Source: Schistosoma mansoni (taxonomy: Eukaryota > Platyhelminthes > Trematoda > Strigeidida > Schistosomatidae). From it: a stretch of DNA of 64,000 bases. The stretch lies in assembly GCF_000237925.1 (NCBI RefSeq), contig NC_031502.1, forward strand, positions 49,143,283 through 49,207,282, given 5' to 3'. Positions 34,255 to 45,303 of this stretch are shown here, piece after piece (the stretch's first letter is position 1; every line of letters starts with the position of its first letter). The notes beneath the pieces were generated by a model. It did not search any database. It was not told the DNA's origin and saw nothing but the letters and a program-made list of their open reading frames with translations. The position numbers and the translations under genes are program-made.

Positions 34255-34815
34255 ACTATTTAAGTATTTTATGTTGTGTTCAAATGTATCATAGCAATAC
34301 AATTTCATACTGCGTACTTCAAAATTGAGACATTTCTTGTGTCTAACTGAGTTTTGTACTTATTGGGATTAGTAGTTTTCTGTTGGCTTATTTCAAATTG
34401 GTTGACTTTGCTTATTCATGTTTTGAAAATGATGGGTAAGTAATCTCTTCGGTTTGTTGGACGGAAGTTTGTAAGGATGAGCAAGATTCTCTAATAAAAC
34501 ATAGGCTTCTTCACTAATAGCAGTAATAAAACGAGCTGAAACGATATCTTCCTTAAAGCTATGTGAGAAATACCAAGCACCAAAACTAACTAATCTTACA
34601 TTTATCGCGGTGACTTGTTGATGGGCGATTTCCCCAAGTTACTTGAATCCATGTTTACTACGAACCCAGATATGAACTTAAAATAAGCTGACGAAATGCT
34701 ACTAATTCCAATAAGTCTAAAACTTCAACTAGACACAAGAAACGTCTCAAATTTGAAGTACGCAGTACGAAATTGTATTGTAACGATACATTTGAACACA
34801 ACATGAAATATTTAA
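34255..34815. repeat. Inverted repeat with 95-bp arms
   Basis: Arms of about 95 bp (34255-34350 and 34728-34815) are reverse complements at high identity (shared ACTGCGTACTTC on one side, GAAGTACGCAGT on the other). They are separated by about 380 bp without a coding frame. It looks like a foldback or palindromic pair of one repeat. Confidence 0.7.
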
Positions 34816-36732
34816 TTGTGCATTAATGTGTTAGCTATTTGCCACATCTTTCTTGCGTAATGGCACGTTACAATATTATGAACTTCGAGTTCCACCGATC
34901 AGATAATCAAAAACACAGGCCTCAGTGAATATCTACAGATTGAAGCAGTCACGGTTTTGTGCTTATCAAACATCGTTTTTAAAGAAAAACTGATGTTGAG
35001 TTAGCTTACTGCTCTTTTATGGCGTTGATGTGTTATTACTTTGAAAATGTAGTGGGGTAAGTGTCCATATACTGATAGACTTAACATTCTAATTTAGGTA
35101 GAGATTCTCCCTTTATTTATACTGTTGGGATAACATAAGAAACGTGGTTGATGAAACTGAAGTTCTATTAGAAGTCTGTTTTACTTAACGTCTGACATAA
35201 AAGCCACTTGAAAACTGGATACAAAAAAATTCAAGTGATGTAGTTATGTAATAGACGGCTCCTTTATTTGAAAATTATGGAGATTCGACAGTATTATCAG
35301 TCATCTTTGAATAACATAATTCATTAATTTTCACCTAGTGCATTATTCATACAACCGATCACCAAACTATACGCTCCAGGTCCACTGCGATATTCGTCAT
35401 GTTTTTTGAATTTTCGTTGAAATTTATGCACAAGCTAGTGTTTGTATTTTTGAAGAAAAGTACATATAGGTTATAACAGATCAGTCGAACTACCTATTAA
35501 GCTACAGTTATTACTGTAGCATTACTTATAATAATTTAGTCTTCCCTGTAAATGGGAATACCTTTTGCGAGAATTACTATTATTTGGGAATGAATTATCA
35601 TAAAAAAGTCAAATTTGTTGGGAATATTTTACTTCAGTATCTAGAATATCCTCACTAGACGCTATTAATGTCCTGAAATTGTCCTATAGTATCAAGAAGT
35701 AAGGACGAGGTAGTTAACTTGTTTAAGGCGACATGTTACAAAGACAATGGCAATTAGAAGTTTTATCATGGAAAACCGATGCTATTCAAAGATGAACTAA
35801 ATACTGTTCAGGACGAGGTCATACATCTATACAAACATGACCGAAAAGGTCTGACTGGCTGTAAGTGAAGTGTTCTAGACCCGTGATCTGACTTCATATG
35901 AATAAATGATACTGATAATAATGAAATATATCTATTACTTACTTTGTATATATTTTATCAACGTATACCGTTAATAACAGCGTAAATATGAGAAGTCTAA
36001 TACAAAAAGTATTTCAGGAACACATTTCAGAAATCCGATAATCCAGACGAACGGTAAGAGACAAAGACAAATGCGTGTGAACTGGAATGGCAGGAACAGC
36101 CAGCCGAGTGAGTAAAGGGGGCACAGTGTTTATAAGCGTGAAAGAGGTACAAATAAGTATGCAGACACATACGCGCTAAATTATACACATTCATAAAGCA
36201 TTCTCAAGGCTGCGCGTGAGTAAGCGGTAAAGTCAAACATAAAGCTGATAGGACAGATAAAAAGAAGAGAATAATCTATCTGTTCAAGGGTTAAAACAGG
36301 TCATGTAGTTGTATGTTAACAGAGATTTACTACGGTCTATATCAGCACCCCAGCAAGCAAAGTGAAACATCCGATAGAATCAGTTTTTGACTATGCAGCT
36401 CTACCCAGTTTAGTCTATTGAAGCTATGTTCGAAAATTGTTCACCGCTAAATGTTCATCTCAACTCATCTGAAGATATGCAAGTAAATTGATTGTAATTT
36501 TTAGAACCAGCTAATCTTGATAATGCTGTGCGAGTTCTACTATAGGTGTTTTTGAAGCTACTGTACATGTGGCAGAATCAGACTGTTTCGGTCTTAGAGT
36601 ACATCACATACGATACTCTAAAGACAGATTACGCAAAATAAGATAATGGTCGGAAAGGATATTACATTTGAACAAATGTGCAGACGAAATAGTTTCAAAT
36701 AAATTGAGCATTGAGTAAAGAATTAATAATAA
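34816..36732. other. Intergenic, possible old repeat
   Basis: Mostly AT-rich. The stretch 36050-36340 has mixed composition and may be a worn repeat; no family is recognised and no gene seen. Confidence 0.3.
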
Positions 36733-36813
36733 ACATATTTTTTGTTATATCCCAATGAGCAGAAACGTAAGAAATACAATGTTTCTACTCATCGGAATAT
36801 AACAAAAGATGTA
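36733..36813. repeat. Foldback (MITE-like) element
   Basis: Arms of about 33 bp (36733-36766 and 36781-36813) are imperfect reverse complements around a 14-bp loop. The same arm sequence occurs at 48253-48282 and 48516-48545, and both loci are preceded by AATAAATTGAGCATTG, so this is a family. Confidence 0.65.
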
Positions 36814-37159
36814 TTTATTATGAAAGTACAGACAAATAATCTTGAAATAACTCAAGTGACTACCTTGAGGAAGAGAAACACTTCATGTTGTATGTACCGG
36901 GATATGACTGAAATTCTACAAAACAGTTTATTTCTCGATACATATTAAACCAATAAATCCACAGTAAGATTACTCACTACATAAAGATTTAAAATAATAA
37001 CCACATTAGTCAACTAAAAAAATGTCATCTTGAATGGTGACCAAATTTAAGGGTATTACGGTAAATCGATGCAGAATATTAGTTAGATTTTCAAATAAAT
37101 TTTAGTTTCATCATCTGTTATTTTAGAAGTGAAAATAGTAAACTGTAAAGGATCAACAT

Positions 37160-37419
37160 AACTCCGCCTGAAGCTCCTCTGGGAGCTACTGCCGGTCCCA
37201 AGCCCGGATAAAGGAGGAGGGTTGGGCATAGGGTAAGCGACCCCATCCCGTAGAAAACCGACTCGCTAGGAAAACGCTAACCAGAAAAATTATCCAAACC
37301 ATTTAGACTCTGCCCTGGGAGTTGAAGGAATAATTATGACGTCTCATGATGAAAGCTGAGTCCCTTCGGAAGTCATGAGGTCGATGCACCTTCTGACAAC
37401 CAAAGCGACAATTTTTTTT
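37160..37419 (+). mobile_element. SR2-like LINE 5'-end fragment
   Basis: About 260 bp match the leader of the SR2-like element at 2870-3100 (CGACCCCAT, ACTCTGCCCTGGGAGT, CCTTCGGAAGTCATGAGG). They stop just where the endonuclease would start, in a run of T. The flanks TAAAGGATCAACAT (37146-37159) and TAAAGGATAAATAT (37420-37433) agree at 12 of 14 bases, a possible target-site duplication. Confidence 0.65.
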
Positions 37420-37433
37420 TAAAGGATAAATAT

Positions 37434-40400
37434 CATGTAATGGGGTACATTTGTTTCATATTATAAAGAAAGAAGCAGCAGCTAATTATTATCTCAATTC
37501 AAAAATTTACATCATTTAAAAATAAACAACCAAAGCCTTGTATTAAGTCTATAGTTTAATTTTTATTTGTTCCTTTTCTACGTATCCTAGAACAGTACCT
37601 CGTTTATTTTCAGTAAGAGAGTGATCAACTTTTAGGTGAAGATTTTCATTCTGTGAATATTATCTTTAGTTCTTGCCTTACGCGTATATGTATTTAGTTA
37701 TTCTCAAAAAAATACAGTCGTTTTGATAAGCATATCTTTTTAGTATTAGTTAGTATATTCAGTCATTTATTCACCCGCTAATAAAAGTACGTATTCAGAT
37801 TTTGACGGCTAAAACTTTTTGTTCATTAAATATCTCAGAAGTAAAGCGGAATAGTTCCAACCAATTGTAAATTGAGATGTGAATTTATTACCAGCTGAGA
37901 CTATTACACTTAATGGATCTAAAACTGATGATATATCATTTGGAGTTGACGATAGTAATGTATTATTTCTTTTTCTTTTTTTTTAACACAATAATTGCTC
38001 ACTATAAGAAATTAAAACGAATTCATTAAAATTTTTATTTCTCAATTCATAGATTGTAAGTTAGATTCAAAATAGGTGAGGCAAAATTATCAAAGCAAGT
38101 ATACAATAAACAGAAACTGACTTATAAACAATTTAAAATGTATTAAACCGAAACGAATATTACTATATAATGTTTGAAAGTAACTTAGATAATATTGATT
38201 TGCTTTCAGAAATTTGTTGTTGAAGTAATGAAACTAATATTTGATGATCGGTAGAATATCTTGACTATAAAACTAATGATTATTGACTTATCTATAACCC
38301 AATAAAAAATTTATGCTTCGTTATGAAATCGATGTTCTGATTATGTTATTATTCATTCGACGACAAGTGTGAAAATAAGTTGTTTTCAGAACCAATTCAT
38401 CATATAATTTGCATAACAAAATTCATTTTCTGGTAGTTATTAAAATAACATTTAAGTGAATTATCCAGTGTGTTCAGCAACCTAATAATCAGTGAGTGTA
38501 AACTGAGATAGGCTTTTAAGTAGTTCCTAGAACTTTAATGAACTATGGATTCAACATACCATAATCATGTAGTCACTGAATACAATGAAACTGTAGAAAT
38601 GGGAAATATATATACATATAAATGTATAGCTGATTATACTGACCCATATAGAGTAACTTAGTGAAACAATCGATTCATATAGTTATTTGACCTTTATACT
38701 AACGAGAGTAAATGACATTTTATAACAGGTTACAAAAGAAAGAAAATGATATAACACCGTGGATTGTAGGTGGAATATTTTCTAATTGAGAATATTAAAA
38801 ACGTCATTTATAACTGATACAATCACAATGCATTTCATTTAATGAGAAAATTCCATTACGTTCAAAGAATCTGATAATCATTTGTTGCTTAAACTTTAAC
38901 TGAGGCTAAAAAAAACATCTAAAGCTTTTACATACCCAATTTACTGTTAATAAATAGTAAAGTACCTAAGCACACTCTGAGAAATGAATGACATTTGCGT
39001 GTATAGTCGTATCGTGAGGTAGAAGAAAAACGTGATGTAATGCAATCAAGTTTCATATAAATGAGTTTATAAAACTGTCCATCAAGTTACATAATGATAT
39101 GAAAATGATTTAGATGCATAACTTTGAAACTTTCATTTAAATATAATCATACCATTGTCGGCCAAGTAAATGAGCATGACAAATTGCAAAAATTTAAAAA
39201 TACACTGTTGCCATTATGAATTTCTCGTTAAAAACATACCGATTAAGTGACTGGTGTTTTAAAACCACCCAATTAAGTACACGCTTGTGTACTACGCTAT
39301 CCACAACATGCTATTTCATAAGTGTTTAGAATAAATCCAGATGGTGTTGAGTGTGCATACTGTGCCGAATTGTTACAAATCGAATAACTTCTCCATAGTA
39401 AACTCTCAACGAAGTCAGTAAATATCTCAGATAATAAACTGTTTAGGGACAAATGTATGAACAAATACTTATAACATCAAATTAACTTCTTTCATAACTA
39501 CCGAACTTCGTGATACGTTTGGCAACGAACATTCATAAATCCATTTCTGTTTTAACTGACATTTGATACCTAATTAAGAAAGCACAAAATTTGTTCACAA
39601 ACTATACTTAAAATTATCAATAATAGTTTCAACTACACTTAAGTTCTTTTTATAAATAAAAAAATACTATGTATATAAATATGTATACAAGAAACTTGAA
39701 CGTAGTCACCGCCCAAATGATCAATTAAAACAACAGTGTATTAAAGTGATGTATTAAGTTTTGAAAAAGTAAAATGAATTAATTTGGAATATTACATATA
39801 CTGAATCAAAACAATAACAATGTTTAGATACTTTAGTTAATTGAATTAGTAGTAATATTATCAATAAATGTTTCATTTCATTGTTCGACAATGAAATAGA
39901 AAAGATTGTCTATGAAATCATAATCATTAACTTCTTAATAGATAGAAAGTAGGATAAATTCCTATGCAATGTTTAGTAGATTTCATACGCTTTATTCATA
40001 TATATATCTAAAATAGGTTAGCTGTTAATTATCTTATACGACATAGTTCTCCAAATGCTTCATCCTTTATGTTCACCTGAGATTACACATTATTTTGTAG
40101 TGGAAGTAAGCTATAACATTATGAAATTTTGAATTTATTTATTGTAATGAGTAATAGTAAATCCTAAGATAAATAGTAACTTTTTAGTTTGATAGCTTTC
40201 TTAAGCTTTAATCTTATCTCATTAAATCGTTGGATGTATATGTTATATTGAGTGAGTGCTCGCCCTGTTTGTAGACATGAGTGATATAAGATCACCAATT
40301 AGAGAGGAGTGAATTATCGATCAGAGCAATGATACACAAAAGCCGTATGAGCAGTATTGAGTACTTATCAGTCCTACTATCTACCTAACCCAGCCAGTTA

Positions 40401-41638
40401 AGTCCAGAACACCAATAACAGCCTCTGCAATATCAATCATTATTCTCAAACATACTGGGTTTATATACCGAACAAACTGACAACATCGTACCATAAAATA
40501 GAAAATAACATGTGTACAAAATTTGGTTGAATGTGACTGTGAATAGGGGGACTAGGGATAACTCAAGAATGGTAAATCGTATAATAATGGTCTGTAGGTC
40601 AAAATAAAGCTTATCATAAGAGGGACAAGAATATGGATACTTTAGTTACTTATCAATTATAGAATAGGAAATATACATATCGTATTGGCTAATAAACAGT
40701 CCTCAGAAGTTACCATTCATAGTTCTCTTCGGGATATAACAGTATGTACACTATCTTTTTAAATGTAAATTTGAACAGAAACATTTACAAACCTTAATTC
40801 TTGAAATAAGTGTATTACTTATATAACTTTTATGGCTGCAAAACGTTTCATTTTGTGAATAAAACAGGATTCTGACTTTCTTGCTATTTCAGTAAAGTTG
40901 TTTATTCCCGTAGGTTGAAATACCTCCTGTTTTATAAAAAAAATATAAGTCCAGAAATATATTTTTTTAAAATTACTATTATTCATAAATTCTTTATTAA
41001 GTATTGTAGTAAACAGTTTACACCATATACTATACAACCATTGGATAAGTGATTGATTTAATGACAACATTTAGTTCACAATGTTATGCCGAGAATGTTT
41101 TATTTTTAATTATTAATTCAACAAAAAAATAAGGAACAGAATGCAACTGGAATGTAAAAACCATAGTTTTAATTTTTTTTTTTAATTAGTAAAGTTTTTG
41201 TTGGAAATAATAGGGGTTGGCTTGTGAAAACCTTTGATTATAGAAATTGACGACGATTGGTTTGATACAAGTCTATGTGGAATGTTTGTTTTTGATAATT
41301 TATTTACAAGTGAGTTTTTAGCATTTTTTTTAGTGTTAAAAATTTCTAAATTGTAAATTAGAACAACATATATAAGTGAAAAACATTGTTTACAGTTGGA
41401 TCTTCATCAGGCTTTACTGTAGTATACATACAGTATATATAACAATAATAGAAACCTCAGAATAATTCATGAATCAATGACCACAGTGTAAAAGATTGCA
41501 TAACTATACATAATAGGTAAAGATGTACAAATTGATATGAGGAAGACTATACGATCAAGGAAATTACAGGATTGTCTCGTATTTCTTCTGAAAACATAAA
41601 CTAGGGTTAAAGGTTCAGTTCCCTATAGTTTCTGCTAT
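37434..41638. other. AT-rich intergenic DNA
   Basis: Very AT-rich, no supported coding exon, RNA gene or repeat end. Frames are short and biased to K/N/I/F/L codons. Confidence 0.4.
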
Positions 41639-41890
41639 ATGTTGCAGACAAGATCAGACATCGTTGAGAAACAACAAAGATATACGATCGACCACTTGAA
41701 ACAATTTTATTTATCAAATGACCACTGCCAATATAGGTCTGACAATAGTCTCTATGTAGCCCTTTCCAGACCGAGCTGGGAGATGTTCACTCATTCATTG
41801 ATTAAAGTGATTGGTAATATAACTAATATTGCTACTACTGCAGGGATAGCTATATTGAGTGTAATACCAGGCAACTTAACCAACAAATGA
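41639..41890 (+). other. Open frame of unknown status
   Basis: An 83-codon frame in a locally less AT-rich island, with a good acceptor (TATATGTTGCAG) just inside it. The predicted tail (VIGNITNIATTAGIAILSVI) is hydrophobic. There is no recognised domain and no partner exon, so it may be an exon of an unknown gene or chance. Confidence 0.2.
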
Positions 41891-42277
41891 GTGAACCAAA
41901 TGACAGGTTGATAAAAAGTTTATTGGATTATAAGAATGAATGAAGTGAAGAAAATTAACTCTATTTGAAGTATTCTTTTTATTCGCATTCATAAGGTACA
42001 AATAAAAACAATCATAAAAGTCTTCACATAAATATTACTTATTTCTGTAATAAATTGAGTAGTGAAACATGTTGTTATTTTTTATGTACATTTAAAGAGT
42101 CAACAAGACAAAACAATAATATAATATCCAGCAATATGTGTTACGTAGAAAAGGTACTCTGTCAAAATAAACATCTAAGAAATATGTAAATTTATTTCGA
42201 CAAAAACAAGACAAACAATGATAATATGTCGGCTGATGTACATACGGTTTGCCTCTTGAAAAGAAATCCAACTTGCA

Positions 42278-42328
<51 letters not shown>

Positions 42329-42739
42329 GACATATTCCATGCAATAGCTTTTTCTTTAAAAATATATCCAAAATGATAGATGTAATAATAGTTAACAAGC
42401 ATTATGAAAATAGTTAGTTGAAAGTCATAAAATAACAGCTGAAGAAACTGATAATACAAAAAAGAAAGGAAAGTGTTATCACATCCGTCGTATATGAATC
42501 AGTTCAAATTGATAATATCAAAACCGATTATATTGTTGTAGTAGGTTAAATAAAATAGGACAGAAAAAAAGTTTTCTTACTTGTGTACATTAACGAGGAA
42601 TTATGAAGTATTTTGAATATATGGAAGTTGTTTCGGGAATACAGACAATACTGAGTAATGTGAATAGTACAGAAATTATAAAAGTTGAGAAATTAGGATG
42701 AACATTCAATAAAAAAAATACAGGATAACTTAGTATGCT
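41891..42739. other. AT-rich DNA downstream of the LITAF-like gene
   Basis: Contains the AT microsatellite at 42276-42328 and otherwise nothing recognised. Confidence 0.4.
42276..42328. repeat. (AT)n microsatellite
   Basis: About 53 bp of AT dinucleotides with one G interruption. Frames here give Tyr-Ile repeats and are artefacts. Confidence 0.95.
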
Positions 42740-42745
42740 TTTATT
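42740..42745 (-). terminator. Possible poly(A) signal of the LITAF-like gene
   Basis: AATAAA on the minus strand about 103 bp after the LITAF-like stop codon. Confidence 0.45.
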
Positions 42746-42847
42746 TTCACTTATATTTCATACAAAAAGTTTAGTAGATTAAAACAATTGGGTAAGAAAG
42801 AAAACAACTTTTTGTGAAAAAAAAGAAGTAGCAATCAGTGATAAAAT

Positions 42848-42956
42848 TTAGATACGTTTATAAACTCCAAGTAATGTTCCACATTCTGGACAGCTGTGAT
42901 AAGCATCTTTGCATGAATTTACATAGAATGGTATTAAACAGCATCCGAATATACCG
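42848..42956 (-). CDS. LITAF-domain protein, last exon
   Basis: LITAF-domain proteins (LITAF/SIMPLE, CDIP1) are monotopic membrane proteins of endosomes and lysosomes whose two half-sites join to bind zinc. This 109-nt exon encodes the end of the hydrophobic insert ([10 protein letters not shown]), then [11 protein letters not shown], which carries the second zinc-binding HxCPxC half, and the family-typical end LGVYKRI before TAA at 42848-42850. The acceptor AG is at 42957-42958. The frame joins the exon at 45138 exactly: GG plus C makes a Gly codon. The exon was missed by simple frame scanning because it is short. Confidence 0.88.
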
Positions 42957-43082
42957 CTAAAATAACAAATTGATAATCACAATAATTAATAATGTGATCA
43001 GCTATAAAGGCACAGAAATTATTATATTTTATTTCATGCCTCATCTTTTAATTATAATGTAAAATAAGTTCACTTAGTATTG

Positions 43083-43206
43083 TTTGTTTGAATCTTCTCA
43101 TTGATGTTTAGGACTGCAATTGGTCAGTCTTTAATTGGCATATGTACATACTGTGCGTATTGCCTCGATATAGCCTTATTTCACAAGCATTATAAGCAAA
43201 GATGGA
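43083..43206 (+). repeat. Dispersed 124-bp repeat, copy 1
   Basis: Matches 51973-52096 over its whole length (TTTGAATCTTC at the start, GCATTATAAGCAAAGATG at the end). Both copies lie next to hammerhead SINEs. Confidence 0.8.
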
Positions 43207-43396
43207 TAGTGGCTAGAAGTGGAATCCAGGACTCGCGTTTCGTTCTATTTGGGACTCATTTGAAGCGAAAGGTACTGGATTTGAGTCCCAGAGTGAACAA
43301 CAACTCTGAGATGCAGGTACATCCAGCTGACGAGTCCCAAATAGGGCGAAATGCGCATCAAACTGGATTCCACTGCTAGCCACTATCCATCTTTGC
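43196..43396. mobile_element. Palindromic double hammerhead repeat
   Basis: Two hammerhead-bearing SINE ends face outward. The left arm (43196-43258) is the reverse complement of the right end (about 43335-43396), with shared AGTGGAATCCAG and CCCTATTTGGGACTC-type words. Between them lies the 3' half of the tRNA-like part with a worn B-box (GGATTTGAGTCC, 43277-43288). The tRNA A-box is absent. Confidence 0.75.
43321..43368 (+). ncRNA. Hammerhead motif, slightly degenerate
   Basis: Stem I ATCCAG (43321-43326) pairs with CTGGAT (43363-43368). The core CTGACGAG is at 43327-43334, stem II is CCC/GGG, the GAAA is at 43348-43351 and stem III is TGC/GCA. The cleavage triplet is ATC (43357-43359), followed by three extra A residues before stem I, so activity is doubtful. 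Confidence 0.65.
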
Positions 43397-43610
43397 ATAT
43401 AATTTAAAATAATTTTACATCATATGAATAGTGCAAGAAAAATTTATCATGTTTTAGCAAAATATTTTTGATACTTATTTTGTTGTTGTTTGTTTCCTTA
43501 ACTATTGACATGACAATGCTATCATTAGTAAACAGCTACCCGATTATTAAATTTTGTATCTATGCTCTTTATGTTATTTCATTAAATAAATCTATAGTTC
43601 TTATATAAGA

Positions 43611-43796
43611 ATTCTCGTCAATATTAGAGCTAATAGTTTCACAGTATTTGCTGGCCCAGTTGTTTGTAAGACATTAAATAGGAATAATATCAGCGAATGA
43701 ATTTGAAAAAGCTTGGACCTGATTGCCTAGCGAAATGTTGGATTTACTTCAAATTCATTCGCTGAGATTTTACATTTATATTATTCCTGTTTAATC
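43611..43796. repeat. Foldback copy of the 175-bp element
   Basis: The left part matches 29970-30060 (TAGTTTCACAGTATTTG, AAGACATTAAATAGGAATAAT). The right part matches the reverse complement of 30060-30131. The AATAATATCAGCGAATGAAT arm therefore appears in both orientations within 120 bp. Confidence 0.7.
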
Positions 43797-44139
43797 TTTA
43801 TAGTTCTTAGTTTATAAATTAACCAGTGTCAGTTAATCGCAGTGTAGTCAGTAAAGGTTAAAGTCTATTGTCTTATACTATATATTTAAAGAAAAGTATA
43901 AAGTTAAGGATGATAGGACGCAAAAACAAGAATGTATGAATTTAATAGACAATCATAGTATACATTTTTAAAGAGAAATAATACATGGATCGAATACAGA
44001 ATAATATAAATTATGATTGTCATATATTATTGTTATTGTGAAGTTATAGAACCAATAATTTACTGAATAATTAATGAGTAAAAATAATTAGTTTAACAAA
44101 TATTTAGGAAAGTTGTGACTTATAATTTTAATTAATTGT

Positions 44140-44335
44140 GCATTCGAATTGAAAGTTTTGATGGAGTTTTGTTCTCTGAGCTGGATGGTTTGGTCGTGGA
44201 GCTTCCATCGTCCTTCAGAACGACATCATCAGCACAAACTTCGAGTGGAAGTGAATCATTTGAATTTCTCCACATGTGGTTCACAGCTTGTCCTGTTCAC
44301 CTCGATGTCGATTGGTTCTTGTTGACATTGGGGTA
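44140..44335 (-). repeat. Repeat with hammerhead-like core on minus strand
   Basis: A compositional island of about 200 bp in AT-rich intron. On the minus strand it reads CTGATGA (44227-44233), then a hairpin (TCGTTC...GGACGA), then GGAAGC. This resembles a hammerhead core but lacks the full GAAA. A 94-codon plus frame across it has no known domain. Confidence 0.4.
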
Positions 44336-45137
44336 TATATATATCTTGTATATACATCTTTTTATTTCCATAAAATACAACGAAAATTTACATGAGATTT
44401 CATTGCTATCATCTTCTTAATATTTCTTATACTTAAAAAATTGTGCCAAAAATCCTATATGATAAAGCGATACTGCATACAGTAAGTTTGGCCAATCATT
44501 TGTACAATATATATAAAAGGCACCACAGACTACATAAACATATGCTCCGGGCGAATAACCAGACAGATAAATAAAGTGGAGAGTATTGATCGATTCCCTG
44601 TTTATGACAGATCTTGCTGGCTAACTAATACCAACTAATTTGAAAGCTTATTTTAAGGCTTTTCGGAGGTTACCTTCGGATATCCACCAGTCAGTAAATG
44701 TTATAATGAGTTTCATGAATTTAAAGCCAGTTGTTTTCTAATAGATTGTATACAAGTAAATTAACATGAAACTATGCATAATAAATATTTTCAACTTAAA
44801 AGTCTCAAAATCTTAATAAATTTAGGCAGTAAATTTCTAGAATGTTTCATTAAATGACAAATTTCTTCATTTATAACTGATCGTTTGTTTGAAATATCAT
44901 ATTTACTTATACGTTAATGATGAGTGATTACTTCGTAATGAAACGTGAAAAATACGATTTATTTAAAACAATCAGTCAACTGTAGTATTTGCGTTCCACA
45001 AAATTCGGTTACGTTATTTGAAACAACAGTACATAATTATATAGGGTATTGAAGTATACACTGCAATATTTGCAGAAACAAAGAAAGTTATTCATTTTAG
45101 TAAATTTTAATAGTCCACTAAACTTATAAAAACTTAC

Positions 45138-45303
45138 CCAAGTAATGCTATTCCAGTACAAGCCATCCAAGTACATGCTCCTTTACGGTAGTGAACTATT
45201 GTAGTAATCTTATTCATGCAAATATCACATGATGAAGAGACAGGTTGAGGGCCATAGAACACAGTGGATGCCAAACCTGTAGGCTGATGAACTATAGGTG
45301 TTT
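45138..45303 (-). CDS. LITAF-domain protein, penultimate exon
   Basis: This 166-nt exon encodes TPIVHQPTG, then STVFYGPQPVSSSCDICMNK with the first zinc-binding CxxC, VHYRKGACTWMACTG, and the start of the membrane-inserting segment (IALLG). This is the canonical N-terminal half of the LITAF domain (FGPxPV...CPxC...TWL). The donor is GG|GTAAGT at 45137; the acceptor is most likely TATAG at 45304-45305 but its pyrimidine tract is poor. The two exons give 90 residues. The usual proline-rich N-terminus and the start codon are not located. Several in-phase ATG-plus-donor micro-exons exist upstream (51487-51499, 47309 area, 58495 area) and none is decisive. Confidence 0.85.

Larger units (their letters stand above)
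42957..45137 (-). other. Intron of the LITAF-like gene
   Basis: A 2.2-kb intron with GTAAGT donor, holding the palindromic hammerhead repeat, a foldback repeat and a third repeat at 44.1 kb, each listed separately. Confidence 0.8.

Noticed and set aside
34096-34308. A small minus-strand gene
   Set aside because: It runs into the arm of an inverted repeat and has no domain.
42092-42459. Frames with Tyr-Ile repeats
   Set aside because: Translation of an (AT)n microsatellite.
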